Assembly (NCBI RefSeq): GCF_001005825.1
Contig: NZ_LBHV01000011.1
Span: forward strand, 94,684-158,683
Length of the DNA stretch: 64,000 nucleotides
Reading direction: 5' to 3'
Source of the DNA: Rhizobium sp. LC145
GTDB taxonomy: Bacteria > Pseudomonadota > Alphaproteobacteria > Rhizobiales > Rhizobiaceae
Shown: in pieces, positions 42,948-52,050 of the stretch
Numbering within the stretch: the first letter of the stretch is position 1
How the letters are laid out: each line of letters starts with the position of its first letter
Made by a program: the position numbers and the translations under genes
The notes under the pieces: model-generated
The model's input: only the letters and a program-made list of their open reading frames with translations
Database searches by the model: none
Told to the model about the DNA's origin: nothing

Positions 42948-43754
42948 ATGAACGAGCACACGACTATATCTCAAGGAGACGCGATTGCCCGCCCGGTACA
43001 AGGGACCGCATCCTTCTCGAAGTTTATGGCGGTGCTTCAGGCGATTGCTGACAACCCGGGGAAGCTAGATATTTCACAGCTTACCGCATCCGTTCGCTTT
43101 CCTCGTGCAACCACTTATCGCATCGTCGCAGGCCTCGTCGCCGAAGGGCTGGCGATCCAGAACGACAATGGTAGCTATTCGCTGGGAAATAGGCTGATCC
43201 AGTTCGCCTCGAAGAGCTGGGAAGGCTCCGATCTTCGCACCGCAGCACGCCCTTTTATCGAGGCACTGCGCAATGCCACGAAAGAAACTGTTCACCTTGC
43301 CGTGCCAAGTGGCAATGGTATGGCCTATATCGATAAGCTCGAAAGCCCGAATGCGGTGCGCATGATGACCAGGATTGGTGCGCGCGTCGAATTCCATTCA
43401 ACCTCCGTCGGCAAGGCTTACCTGGCGGCGCTTCCAGAAGAGCGAGCCCGTCAGATCATCGCGGGACTTGAGTTGCGGCCCTTCACCGAGTTCACCTTCA
43501 CCGATCGCGAACTCTTCCTTGACGAGATCAGGAAGACGCGGGATTGCGGCTATTCCTATGATCATGAGGAGAATGAACGGGATATCCGCTGCTTCGGCAG
43601 CACCATATATGACAGGTCCGGCGAGCCGGTGGCGGGGGTGAGCATCAGCATTCCTCTTTACCGCTACGATGAAAGCAAGCATGCGGAATATGCCCGCATG
43701 ATCCGGGAGACTGCGGGCTTGATCTCAGGATCCCTGGCAGCGGTGGTGAAATAG
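42948..43754 (+). CDS. IclR-family transcriptional regulator
   Basis: IclR-type regulator of 268 aa: an N-terminal winged helix (FMAVLQAIADNPGKLDISQLTASVRFPRATTYRIVAGLVAEGLAI) and a C-terminal effector domain (about 95-265, TVHLAVPSGNGMAYIDKLESPNAVRM, VEFHSTSVGKAYLAALP). Divergent from the Fe-ADH/SDR/TctCBA block, which it probably controls in response to the transported acid or an intermediate. Confidence 0.92.
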   Translation: MNEHTTISQGDAIARPVQGTASFSKFMAVLQAIADNPGKLDISQLTASVRFPRATTYRIVAGLVAEGLAIQNDNGSYSLGNRLIQFASKSWEGSDLRTAARPFIEALRNATKETVHLAVPSGNGMAYIDKLESPNAVRMMTRIGARVEFHSTSVGKAYLAALPEERARQIIAGLELRPFTEFTFTDRELFLDEIRKTRDCGYSYDHEENERDIRCFGSTIYDRSGEPVAGVSISIPLYRYDESKHAEYARMIRETAGLISGSLAAVVK

Positions 43755-43846
43755 AAAAAGGCCGTGATTAGACTTGCTTATGCGGACGAGTGAGGCCTAG
43801 GAAAGCTGCCGCGCCAGCGGTCACCAAGAGCCGTGTCGTGATGCGT

Positions 43847-44554
43847 TCACTCTCCGGCCCAAGCGCGTGGCAATCCCGCTTGCCTCATGCGCTGAATAAG
43901 ATTTCGTTCTGCCGCGCGAGCGTGCTTCTCCACAATCTCCTGTGTTGCCTTCACGTCATGACGTGCAACTGCATCCATGATGGCTCGGTGCTCTTCAATC
44001 ATGGCCAGGCGTCGCGCAGGACTGACGGGATATCGGCGTGCCAGTCCCCGTACAACTTCGCTATGACGTTGCCTGATCGCCAGCGCCTCCTGATTGAAGT
44101 GTCGATCATACATAATGCCGTGGAAAGCGTCATCCAGCCGATCCAGCTTGATCTGATCCTCTGGTCGTTCTTCTATGCGCAACTGGACCTTCTCCATGGC
44201 TGCCAAGTCTTCATCCGTCGCCTGTTCCACGAAAAGGCTGGCAAGATAGGGCTCGATGAGGGCGCGAATATCGAAGATATTGCGAACGAAGGCCTCGTCC
44301 AGAGTCCTCACCCTGGCGCCGCGATTGCGGTGAATAATGACGAAGCCCTCCCCGCTGAGCTGATGCAGCGCCTCACGGATGGGGTTGGTACTGACTTGGT
44401 ATCGGCGGGCAAGATCGTGAGTCTTCAACCACGATCCTTCGGCAAGAACGCCGTTGATGATGTCCTCGCGCATCCGCTCATGTAGAGGCTGAAACGACTT
44501 CTCTGGCAGCGCATGTGAGGCGCCGCCGGCAGGTTTAGAATTCCCTTTCAACAT
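43847..44554 (-). CDS. GntR-family (FCD) regulator of the TRAP operon
   Basis: GntR/FCD regulator of 235 aa. HTH: MREDIINGVLAEGSWLKTHDLARRYQVSTNPIREALHQLSGEGFV. The FCD domain contains DIRALIEPYLASLFVEQATDEDL, FHGIMYDRHFNQEAL and the HRAIMDAVARHD metal-site segment. Divergent from the TRAP transporter and enolase-superfamily operon; the palindrome TTGTACAA in that promoter is its probable site. Likely inducer: the acid imported by that transporter. Confidence 0.9.
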   Translation of the reverse strand: MLKGNSKPAGGASHALPEKSFQPLHERMREDIINGVLAEGSWLKTHDLARRYQVSTNPIREALHQLSGEGFVIIHRNRGARVRTLDEAFVRNIFDIRALIEPYLASLFVEQATDEDLAAMEKVQLRIEERPEDQIKLDRLDDAFHGIMYDRHFNQEALAIRQRHSEVVRGLARRYPVSPARRLAMIEEHRAIMDAVARHDVKATQEIVEKHARAAERNLIQRMRQAGLPRAWAGE

Positions 44555-44621
44555 CGACGATCACCTTTTTCCCAGAGACATAACTCATCTAACGTAGCCA
44601 TAATCATACATCAATATGCAT

Positions 44622-44650
44622 TTGACTTTGTACAATTTTGACAGTTTTAT
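44622..44650 (+). promoter_or_regulatory. TRAP operon promoter with GntR-type palindrome
   Basis: TTGACT (44622-44627) and TTTTAT (44645-44650), 17 bases apart. TTGTACAA (44628-44635) lies in the spacer, where a bound GntR/FCD dimer would block transcription. Confidence 0.55.
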
Positions 44651-44689
44651 AGGTGAAACAAACGCAAATGGTTGGAGGAGTGATTGCGG

Positions 44690-45727
44690 ATGTTCAAACC
44701 AAAATCTCACATTTTCGGTGCCCTGGTACTGGGCGCTGCCATGGTGTTCGGCGCTACCGCAGCTTCGGCAGCAGAGATCAAGTTCGCCTTCGAGATGTTC
44801 GAGGGGGATAATCCGGAATACAATGCGGCCAAGGCCTTCAAGGACTACGTGGAAAACAAGAGCAGCGGTGAACTCACCGTGCGTCTCTTTCCAGGTAATC
44901 AAATGGGGTCCGTAAGGGACACCACTGAAATGGTTCAAGCCGGTACGCTTGAGATGACGCTGCCATCGGATGGCGCATTCGCTGGCTTTTACCAGCCGAT
45001 TCAGGCCTGGTCGCTGCCTTATTTGTTCCGCTCGGCCCCCGTGGCTTGGGAAGTGATGAACGGTGAGTTCGGCGAATGGATGCTGAACGACATCGAAGAG
45101 AAGACAGGCGTCAAGGCCCTTGCATTCTCGCAGAACGGCTTCCGATCGTTTGTCAATAACGTTCGGCCGATCAAGACGCCGGCAGACATGCGGGGCCTGA
45201 AGATCCGGACTATGGAAAGTCCCGTCTACATGGAGATGGTAAAAGCGCTTGGGGCCAATCCCACTCCGATTGCCGGCTCCGAGGCCGTCATGGCGCTGCA
45301 GCAGGGTGTTGTCGATGGCCTCGAGAACCCCCCGCCCGTGCTATATGCTGGCGGAGCGGCCGATGTTGCAAAGCACTTGACGCTGAATGAACATGTTCTC
45401 GGCCTGCATATCATCGTTGCCAACAAAGCGTGGTTCGAGTCGCTGAGCCCTGCACATCAAGCGATCGTGCGCGAAGGCGCTCGTGTGATGGCGACTATAG
45501 AGAATGTGGAGAAGACAAAGGGCGACTGGATTTACGCGAAGATGATTGCCGACGAGAAGGGCGTCATCGTTCACACCTCCACCCCGGAAGAAAAGCAGGC
45601 CTTCAAGGAGGCGGTTTATCAGCCCGTTCGCAAGTACATTGCCGAGCAGGTGGGTGAGGATCTGCTCGCCAAGATGGAAGCCTCTGTCGCTGAGGCGGAA
45701 AATAAGATGTACGGCCGGGCCGACTGA
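44690..45727 (+). CDS. dctP: TRAP transporter periplasmic binding protein DctP
   Basis: Periplasmic binding protein of 345 aa, signal peptide about 1-26 (ending ASAAE). DctP-family motifs: NGFRSFVNNVRPIKTPADMRGLKIRTMESPVYMEMVKALGANPTPIAGSEAVMALQQGVVDGLENPP; the Arg in KIRTM binds the substrate carboxylate. It captures an organic or sugar acid. I chose ATG at 44690 (GGAGGAG nine bases before); TTG at 44684 is an alternative. Confidence 0.93.
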   Translation: MFKPKSHIFGALVLGAAMVFGATAASAAEIKFAFEMFEGDNPEYNAAKAFKDYVENKSSGELTVRLFPGNQMGSVRDTTEMVQAGTLEMTLPSDGAFAGFYQPIQAWSLPYLFRSAPVAWEVMNGEFGEWMLNDIEEKTGVKALAFSQNGFRSFVNNVRPIKTPADMRGLKIRTMESPVYMEMVKALGANPTPIAGSEAVMALQQGVVDGLENPPPVLYAGGAADVAKHLTLNEHVLGLHIIVANKAWFESLSPAHQAIVREGARVMATIENVEKTKGDWIYAKMIADEKGVIVHTSTPEEKQAFKEAVYQPVRKYIAEQVGEDLLAKMEASVAEAENKMYGRAD

Positions 45728-45791
45728 TTGTCACCCATAGGTGTGCCGATCTTCTTTCGGCACGCTTCTTTGTCTCTTTGGATATTTGATT

Positions 45792-46271
45792 ATGAAAACC
45801 CGCGACATATCCCGCGGCCTCGCCAGGGGCTGTGAACTCATCGCTGCGGCTATCTTGCTCGTAGTTTGTCTTATCAACTTCACGCAAGTTGGCGGCCGTT
45901 ACCTTCTGGGAACATCGCTGAGTTGGGGTGAGGAAACGATGCGCTACATCATGATGTGGCTGATGATGTTGGGTGGTGTAGCGGCTGTCTATCGCCTCGA
46001 ACACATGGCAGTGGAAGGGGTTCAGGACCTTGTCTTGGCAAAATACCGCCACTTCATGAGAGGTGCACTCTATGCCTTGGGAGGCATCCTGTTCGTCCTA
46101 CTCGCCTATTATGGCTGGTCGGCTGCGATGCGGAATGCCGCACAGAACGCTGCCGCATCAGGCATGCCTATGATCGTTCCCTATATGGCGATCCCCGTCG
46201 GCTCCGTCCTGATCCTCGTTCAGATCGTCCTCTGCTGGATCTCAGGCTTCGGCATCGAAGAGAATGACTGA
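45792..46271 (+). CDS. dctQ: TRAP transporter small permease DctQ
   Basis: Small TRAP membrane subunit of 159 aa with four membrane segments: CELIAAAILLVVCLINFTQVGGRYLLG, MMWLMMLGGVAAVY, ALYALGGILFVLLAYYGWSAA and PYMAIPVGSVLILVQIVLCWISGF. The SWGEE motif after TM1 is typical of DctQ. It pairs with DctM. The upstream in-frame extension to 45741 is not used as it has no RBS. Confidence 0.88.
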   Translation: MKTRDISRGLARGCELIAAAILLVVCLINFTQVGGRYLLGTSLSWGEETMRYIMMWLMMLGGVAAVYRLEHMAVEGVQDLVLAKYRHFMRGALYALGGILFVLLAYYGWSAAMRNAAQNAAASGMPMIVPYMAIPVGSVLILVQIVLCWISGFGIEEND

Positions 46272-46304
46272 GCCCGTCCCTTTCACTTCCTTTGAGGGCT
46301 GAAA

Positions 46305-47576
46305 ATGCTTTGGATTGCAATCCTTTCAATGGTGCTGTTGCTGGGCGGAGTTCCCATCGCAATGGCTCTTGGGCTTGGGGGAACTTTGGGTGTCTGGTTG
46401 GCTGGCATTCCTTTGCAGGTCATCATCACCCGATTTTTCGCCGGGGTAGACAGTTTTGTTTTTCTCGCCATGCCTTTTTATATTTTGGCGGCAGAGATCA
46501 TGAACCGAAGCGGAATCACGACCCGCCTTATTCATCTGTCTTCGATCTTCACCGGTCGCTTCCCCGGTGGCACCGCCTACACGAATGTAGGTACATCGGT
46601 ATTGTTTGCTGGCGTATCCGGCTCTGCAGTGGCAGATGCAAGCGCGCTTGGCCGCTTCTTCATGAAGGTCATGCCGAAGGAAGGCTATACAAAGGAGTAT
46701 TCCGCAGCGGTTACCGCCGCTTCCTCGATCATCGGCCCGATCATTCCGCCTTCCGGCCTAGCGATTATCATGGCGGCCGTAACTGGTTTGTCAGTGGTGG
46801 ATCTCTTCGTGGCTGGAGTCGTGCCAGGAGTGCTCTTCGGCTTGGCCTGTGCGCTGGTAATCTTCATCAAGTCTGTGAGGAGCGGGCTGCCCAAGTCCAT
46901 CGTGACGGTAAATCGACAGGACCTCCCAAAGCTCCTGCTCGAAGGTACAGCCGTTATGCTTCTGCCCTTCATCATCGTCGGCGGAATGGTCACTGGAGCG
47001 TTCACGGCCACCGAAGGTGGAGGTATCGCCGTGTTCGTTGCAGCTTTGCTAGGCCTGTTCCTGTTCCGATCGATCACCTGGGCTGATCTGTGGGATGCGC
47101 TGGTCGTCTCGGCGCGAGGAAGTGCGACGATCTATCTTCTGGTCGCTGCCACATCTATTCTGTCCTACTCATTGAACCTGCTAGGGATCGGCGGTGTGGT
47201 GACTGCCGCTGCCCCCTATTTTGAAGGCAGCCCCTTGCTGTTTTTGGTCGGGGTCATGGCGCTGATGCTGTTCCTTGGGCTGTTCTTAGATATCGGGGCA
47301 GCGTTGCTGATCTTCGTACCTCTGGTTATGCCGACCATCCTTCAGCTCGGCATAGACCCAATCCAGGCCTCGATGGTGATCATCCTGTCGCTGGCCATTG
47401 GCCTGATCACGCCCCCTGTTGGTGTTGTTCTTTTTATCCTGATGAAGATTGGCAACATTAGGCTGACACCGCTGATGCGCGAATTGATGCCATTCATCTA
47501 CGCAGAGATTGGCATCATCCTGCTTCTTATCCTCTTTCCATCTCTCTCGACTTGGCTGCCCAACCAGCTTCGCTAG
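46305..47576 (+). CDS. dctM: TRAP transporter large permease DctM
   Basis: Large TRAP permease of 423 aa, about 12 membrane segments, standard length. Motifs: FLAMPFYILAAEIMNRSGITTRLI, FPGGTAYTNVGTSVLFAGVSGSAVADASALGRFFMKVMPKEGY and SSIIGPIIPPSGLAIIMA. It carries the Na+-coupled transport of the acid bound by DctP. Followed after 25 bases by the enolase-superfamily enzyme. Confidence 0.93.
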   Translation: MLWIAILSMVLLLGGVPIAMALGLGGTLGVWLAGIPLQVIITRFFAGVDSFVFLAMPFYILAAEIMNRSGITTRLIHLSSIFTGRFPGGTAYTNVGTSVLFAGVSGSAVADASALGRFFMKVMPKEGYTKEYSAAVTAASSIIGPIIPPSGLAIIMAAVTGLSVVDLFVAGVVPGVLFGLACALVIFIKSVRSGLPKSIVTVNRQDLPKLLLEGTAVMLLPFIIVGGMVTGAFTATEGGGIAVFVAALLGLFLFRSITWADLWDALVVSARGSATIYLLVAATSILSYSLNLLGIGGVVTAAAPYFEGSPLLFLVGVMALMLFLGLFLDIGAALLIFVPLVMPTILQLGIDPIQASMVIILSLAIGLITPPVGVVLFILMKIGNIRLTPLMRELMPFIYAEIGIILLLILFPSLSTWLPNQLR

Positions 47577-47601
47577 TCTCGTTCAACTTCCGGATATCTA
47601 A

Positions 47602-48756
47602 ATGAAAATCACTGCAATAAAACCCTATATCGCTCGTGTGGGGGCAAGAAACCAGCTTGTCGTCAAGGTCGAGACAGACAGCGGCATCCACGGTTGGGGC
47701 GAGTCCGGTCTTTCCTACCGCGAAAAGGCGGTTGCCGGTGCGTTGGATCATTACGGGCAGTTCTTGCTGGGCCAGGATCCTCTTCGTTGCGGCGCCCTGT
47801 GGCAGGAAATGTATCGCAGCCAGTACTTCGAAGGCGGGCGCGTGCTTGCGGCGGCGATCGCAGCGTTGGACATCGCCTTCCACGACATCAAGGGTAAGGC
47901 ACTTGGTGTGCCGGTTTACCAGTTGCTCGGCGGCAAACAACGCGACCTGGTGCCAGCTTTCGCGACGACCTCCGCGGAGCCTGGCGAGGAAATGGTTAAT
48001 CAGACGGTACTGTTGAAGGAAGCAGGCTGGAACTGCATGCGCTTCATTGCGGCGGGACAGGAAAACACCGACCATTTTGAGCCTCGGGAGTCCATTGCCG
48101 TGACGGCCGAATGGGTACCACGGGCTCGCGCAGAGGTTGGACAGGCGATGACCCTGGGTGTCGAATACCACCATCGTTTGAGTGTCGCGGAGGCTGCATC
48201 CTTTTGTCAGAAGATGCCCAAAGGCACGATCGACTTCCTGGAGGAGGGGATCCGTGACGAGACTCCCTCAGCTTATGAGGCCCTGCGTCGGATGACGGAT
48301 GTTCCCTTTGCCATCGGCGAAGAATTCTCATCCAAGTGGCAGTTTCTTCCTTATGTGGAGCGCGACATTATGCAGTTTTGTCGGATCGACATCTGCAATG
48401 TGGGGGGATTCACCGAGGCGATGAAAGTCGCTGGCTGGTGCGAAGCTCATTATATCGACCTCATGCCGCATAACCCACTCGGTCCTATCTGCACGGCGGC
48501 CTCTGTTCATCTGGGTGCGGCAGTTGCGAACTTCGGCTGGTTAGAGTGCCGCCAGAGCCCCGCCGAACAACATTGGGGCTTCGACAATCCTAAGTTGTTC
48601 CCGCGACAAATCGAGATGGACGGCGCCTTCTACGTTGTCTCTGATGCTCCGGGCTTGGGGATCGAAGTGAACGAGGAAGAGCTTCAAGAACTGCCCTTCG
48701 AGTATTCCGAACCTCCGCACCTACGCCGGACCGACGGGTCGTTCACCAATTGGTAG
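47602..48756 (+). CDS. Enolase-superfamily enzyme (sugar-acid dehydratase-like)
   Basis: Mandelate-racemase-group enzyme of 384 aa, the same fold as the dehydratase at 35373. At the first metal site the segment reads GVEYHHR where galactonate-type enzymes have GVDFHGR, so the usual Asp is Glu; the His is kept. The other two metal ligands are seen (Glu in FLEEGI and in GEEFSSKW), and the C-terminal His in PHNPLGPI. It probably dehydrates or isomerises the acid taken up by the adjacent TRAP transporter. The changed ligand suggests a subgroup of unknown substrate. Confidence 0.82.
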   Translation: MKITAIKPYIARVGARNQLVVKVETDSGIHGWGESGLSYREKAVAGALDHYGQFLLGQDPLRCGALWQEMYRSQYFEGGRVLAAAIAALDIAFHDIKGKALGVPVYQLLGGKQRDLVPAFATTSAEPGEEMVNQTVLLKEAGWNCMRFIAAGQENTDHFEPRESIAVTAEWVPRARAEVGQAMTLGVEYHHRLSVAEAASFCQKMPKGTIDFLEEGIRDETPSAYEALRRMTDVPFAIGEEFSSKWQFLPYVERDIMQFCRIDICNVGGFTEAMKVAGWCEAHYIDLMPHNPLGPICTAASVHLGAAVANFGWLECRQSPAEQHWGFDNPKLFPRQIEMDGAFYVVSDAPGLGIEVNEEELQELPFEYSEPPHLRRTDGSFTNW

Positions 48757-48978
48757 AGGTCCTTCGTGAGCGTCGTATGGTTGCGGTCATGGCGGCCCCG
48801 CGGCGATCTACAAGGTTTGCTTTCAAGGTCGTCATCTCCTTCGAATGACTGAAAGGAAGTAGAATTGTGACTTATGTGATGTCGAGGATCAATGTCTCGA
48901 AAAAGTCGTGCCGAAACTCACTGCTTTACTGCTGTCAAATCGCGCCGGATTCTGATTCCGGGCTCACCATGAGCCGAT

Positions 48979-49260
48979 ATGACCGCGTGTTGTGATCGGC
49001 GCGTGCTGAACGGTATCTTTTGGTGTCGTGATCTGGTGCGCCTTAGCGCGACCTGCCCGAGCGCTATAGCCCACGCACTACTTGCTACAACCGGCTTCGT
49101 GCGATGGCGGAAGGCACGCGTGTGGGGCCGACCGATGGAGAGTATCACGGCTGCGCACGACGCTGAGATCCAGATGATCGACAGCATCTTCGTCGCGTCC
49201 ACCGCAGGCTGCGACGGCAAAAAGGGGGTCAGTTCACCAGAAAGCACGCTGGGTTACTAG
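48979..49260 (+). pseudogene. Degraded IS5-family (IS427 group) transposase piece
   Basis: The translation DRRVLNGIFW..., then out-of-register LSATCPSAIAH in place of WRDLPERYGPR, TGFVRWRKARVWGRPMESI, and QMIDSIFVASTAGCDGKKG matches the front half of an IS427-group transposase. The DNA stretch encoding DLPERY is still recognisable in another frame and nearly identical to that at 14125. The C-terminal DDE part is absent, so it is inactive. Confidence 0.7.
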
Positions 49261-49328
49261 AGGCATCCTATCGCAGCACTTCTCTCTGGTAGGCGAGCGG
49301 GTGCTTTCGCGCGCTATACCGTGCCGAT

Positions 49329-49343
49329 ACTAACCTGGTTAGT
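49329..49343. promoter_or_regulatory. TetR operator dyad
   Basis: ACTAAC-CTG-GTTAGT lies 56 bases upstream of the TetR start. TetR repressors typically bind such a dyad in their own promoter. A related half-site GGTTA follows at 49351. Confidence 0.5.
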
Positions 49344-49398
49344 TTATCTGGTTACCCTATGATAGAGAAAACGAAGAGACTACAAAGGGTGGAGAGAC

Positions 49399-49992
49399 AT
49401 GGGAAGAGCACAATCGGCAAGACACGGTGAGCGACGAGACTCAATCCTGGATGCCGCTGGGCGGGTTTTCATGCGCGATGGCCTTCAGGGTGCTTCAATC
49501 TCGGCGATCTGCGCGGAGGCCGGAATTAGTCCAGGCCATCTCTATCACTATTTCAACAGCAAGGACGAGATTGTCGAGGCGATGGCCGAGGGCTATCTGG
49601 AGTATGTCCGGGAACATTTCGCGAAAATGGCTGCCTGCGGGAGTGTCGTATCGGCCATTGATGCAGAGTTTCAGCGAGCGATGGAGCGTTCGAACAGCGG
49701 CAGCCATGGGCTGCTGTTCGATATGATCGCTGAAGCTGGACGCAGCGAAAAGGTCGCCGCCACTCTTGAAAGAAACACCCGTGCAATATGTCAGCTGCTT
49801 GTCGAGCTGATCCGGAAAGGGCAGCGAAACGGCGAGATCAGGGCTGATCTGGATCCGGCTATCGTAGCAACCGCGATCATAGGCGTGATCGATGCCATCA
49901 AGATGGTCGCTAGACGGGATAGGAAAGTAGATCTTCGGGCGGTGATCGCTATGATCGGCGCCATGATAAAGCGCTTTATTGTTGCCGAGTGA
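49399..49992 (+). CDS. TetR-family transcriptional regulator
   Basis: TetR-type regulator of 197 aa. N-terminal HTH: ILDAAGRVFMRDGLQGASISAICAEAGISPGHLYHYFNSKDEIVEAM. C-terminal ligand domain with no recognised signature. GGAGAGAC precedes the ATG. Its target is unclear: the nearest pump (52051) is 2 kb away past degraded DNA and unrelated small genes. It could control the pump or only itself. Confidence 0.9.
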   Translation: MGRAQSARHGERRDSILDAAGRVFMRDGLQGASISAICAEAGISPGHLYHYFNSKDEIVEAMAEGYLEYVREHFAKMAACGSVVSAIDAEFQRAMERSNSGSHGLLFDMIAEAGRSEKVAATLERNTRAICQLLVELIRKGQRNGEIRADLDPAIVATAIIGVIDAIKMVARRDRKVDLRAVIAMIGAMIKRFIVAE

Positions 49993-50457
49993 CCTCATTG
50001 CTGACGCTCTTCGCGTCAAGTCCTGTAAACCGGATGCCGATTTCGATGAAACCGTCCCTTTGTTCCGAGATGATTGCGTGCCCGGTTTCCGGGATGATCT
50101 CGCTCCCTGTCTAGTGGGGTTCCTCAGGCGATAATTGTTGTCAGGCCATTCAAGCGGGGTGCAAGCTTTCCGCAGCAGGTTTCGGCTTGACTATCGCTCG
50201 ACGCGGTGGAAGGCAGGGCAGATGGGAGCGTTGGCAATGCCGTTGTTGCCAACAAAAGACCCCACCGTTTGCCGGTGGGGCAGGTCGGGGAGGACCTTCT
50301 CTTGAAAAGCAGGTCCTGTTTTCTATCGCACGTAATAAATATCCTGACGAGGTCAGGTTCCCGCATTTCGGTACTGTAGGGACTTTGACGATTTTAGGCG
50401 CGTGTCTGAGGAGATCTCCCTTGATCTGTTTCAGGTCGTTTTCAATGGCATCGGGGA
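49993..50457. other. Gap with two hairpins after TetR gene
   Basis: About 465 bases. Contains a strong hairpin at 50256-50280 and a shorter one at 50346-50361. Several overlapping frames on both strands have no RBS or recognisable domain. Confidence 0.45.
50256..50280 (-). terminator. Intrinsic terminator on minus strand
   Basis: On the minus strand CCCCACCG-GCAAA-CGGTGGGG is followed by TCTTTTGTT. It would end the transcript of the gene at 50458-50922, about 180 bases after its stop. Confidence 0.6.
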
Positions 50458-50922
50458 TTACGAGCTTGCGAACCGTGTCAGCGACGCCTCGCCGAACCAA
50501 TCCAGTTCACGGGGATCATATCGTTCGGTTCGGATGATATAAGAGAGAGAGTTCAGGCCATAACAGGCTGTGTAGATTTCGCCCGGCGTAATGGTCTTAT
50601 CGCTTCGATGGTAAGACCTGTAAATGACCGAACTGTGCCCGCGCTGTCTGGCGATGAGGCTGAAGGATATTTCCTCCAAAGTTGTGTCTGCGTGGTTTGT
50701 GAAGGTAACCGCGAGCGGAGCGTTCGGGTCTGTGCATAGCTGTGGATTCGAGCTGGCCGCGATAGACACGGATCGGGTCGATGGCAGCTGATTGTCGCTC
50801 CGTTCCGCAGTGAATAAAAGCCCGACATATACAGCTGCGAGTGTTCCGAGTACTATGATACCGGCCTTATGGGAAAACCAAAAGGTCACGATGACGACCA
50901 CGGCGCCTATCACCCACGCCAT
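50458..50922 (-). CDS. Hypothetical membrane-anchored protein
   Basis: Protein of 154 aa, not recognised. Two adjacent hydrophobic segments at the N terminus (AWVIGAVVVIVTFWF and AGIIVLGTLAAVYVGLLF) look like a membrane hairpin. The rest (about residues 55-150) is predicted outside the membrane, with beta-rich character (PLAVTFTNHADTTLEEISFSLIARQRG). The beta-sandwich-like pattern suggests an immunoglobulin-like fold, but no family could be named. It has a putative terminator downstream. Confidence 0.6.
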   Translation of the reverse strand: MAWVIGAVVVIVTFWFSHKAGIIVLGTLAAVYVGLLFTAERSDNQLPSTRSVSIAASSNPQLCTDPNAPLAVTFTNHADTTLEEISFSLIARQRGHSSVIYRSYHRSDKTITPGEIYTACYGLNSLSYIIRTERYDPRELDWFGEASLTRFASS

Positions 50923-51046
50923 CGCAATTCCGTATTTCTCCCGTAGGGCTCCACCATTACCTATAGGTATGGCGTTCGCGGGCCGATCGCAATGCTGGAA
51001 AGTTTAAGCCCGCAGAAGCGGTCTGTCGCTAACAGGTGATTTGGGA

Positions 51047-51265
51047 TTAAATCCAGCCAAAGCCTTTCACCATCAGGGCTCCCAGTTCGAATGCCACGGA
51101 AATCATTGCACGGAATAGGATACGAAGATCCGTTGTTCGGATTGATGAGATATCGCCCCGCATCTCTTTGAGATCGGTTTTCAACTCCGCTATGTCGCGC
51201 TGGATGAATTCGACAGCGGATTCAAGATTGGCTATGGCCTCAGATCGTGTTCGCGCATGAGGCAA
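51047..51265 (-). CDS. Small coiled-coil protein with C-terminal membrane segment
   Basis: Protein of 72 aa. A charged coiled coil (IANLESAVEFIQRDIAELKTDLKEMRGDISSIR) is followed by a hydrophobic end (RAMISVAFELGALMVKGFGWI). Many bacterial and phage-related small proteins (hemolysin XhlA-like) have this plan and end in MAKGFGW. The function is unknown. No strong RBS, and it lies in a degraded region, so it may be a relic. Confidence 0.5.
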   Translation of the reverse strand: MPHARTRSEAIANLESAVEFIQRDIAELKTDLKEMRGDISSIRTTDLRILFRAMISVAFELGALMVKGFGWI

Positions 51266-51303
51266 CGATCTTTTTATGGTTCACGACCGACAGCGTGCGC
51301 ATC

Positions 51304-51462
51304 TTAGTCGAATGCGGCTTGCTCGTGCTTCTGAACCAAGATGCGGATAAGGTTGCGTGATACGTCGTGGCGTTTTGCCAAACCATGCAGCGTTTCGCCG
51401 GCGAGGAATTCCTGCGCGACTTGATGTTAGAATTCGACGCTGTGATTTTCGGTGCTTTGCAT
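51304..51462 (-). pseudogene. Transposase OrfA N-terminal remnant (IS3-like)
   Basis: The minus-strand translation MQSTENHSVEF, stop, HQVAQEFLAGETLHGLAKRHDVSRN then LIRILVQKHEQAAFD is the helix-turn-helix start of a rhizobial IS3-type OrfA, with a stop codon at residue 12 and an early end. It is inactive. Its parent element is unclear without a search. Confidence 0.7.
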
Positions 51463-51727
51463 GGGTCTTCTTTCCGAAACCTGGTAAGCCGGTCAATTTC
51501 TCATCCCAACCTGTTCACCCCAAGGGGCGCACTCCAGCCCCTCGACAGGATCGAGCGTCGGCGGGCTGTCCGTTCGGCAGCGTTCTGAAGTTCTCCTCGA
51601 CTTTGTATCTGTTGTTATCCCGTGTAACGCGGATCTAACAAGTAGTCTTGGCGGTCGAGCAGTCTTGTGCCCGCCCGCTTGGTCAGTCCGGTATTCCCGA
51701 AACACTTCCAAAATTACACGCGCAATC

Positions 51728-51751
51728 AAATTAGAGTTATCGCTCTAATTT
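51728..51751. promoter_or_regulatory. Strong palindrome upstream of RND operon
   Basis: AAATTAGAG-TTATCG-CTCTAATTT is a perfect 9-base dyad with a 6-base centre, 300 bases before the pump adaptor. Dyads of this look often bind TetR repressors next to efflux genes. No regulator gene adjoins it now. Confidence 0.5.
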
Positions 51752-52050
51752 ACGGTAGCTGTGTTTGCTGCACCGCGGTAAGGTCGCCAATGCAAGGACC
51801 ACGCCACCTTCAGGCAACCTTTGCAGGCGTGCTCGCTATGGAAGCGCGAGTTCGAGCTTCCAGGTTTCGGCGGTGGCATCCACCCCGCCGCCGGAGCCAT
51901 GCAGTCGGTTTGAACACTTCGAACGGCAGGGGTGTGCCCCATTGGGCGGCGCTGATGCCTAGCTGAACTTGTGCGTTACGGCTTGATTGGCTGAGCGCGG
52001 CGCCGCAGCGAAGGATCGAGATCCGGCGTCGCGGCTACACCGGAGTATCA

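Larger units (their letters stand above)
48757..49398. other. Gap with IS remnant and TetR promoter
   Basis: About 640 bases between the enolase-superfamily gene and the TetR gene. It contains a degraded IS5-type transposase piece (48979-49260) and the TetR operator dyad (49329-49343). Confidence 0.55.
51266..52050. other. Degraded gap upstream of RND operon
   Basis: About 785 bases. It holds a transposase OrfA remnant (51304-51462), a strong palindrome (51728-51751) and 300 further bases with no convincing gene before the efflux operon. Confidence 0.5.

Noticed and set aside
50124..50500. Overlapping small minus-strand frames after the 50458 gene
   Set aside because: They run through a terminator hairpin and lack RBS or domains.
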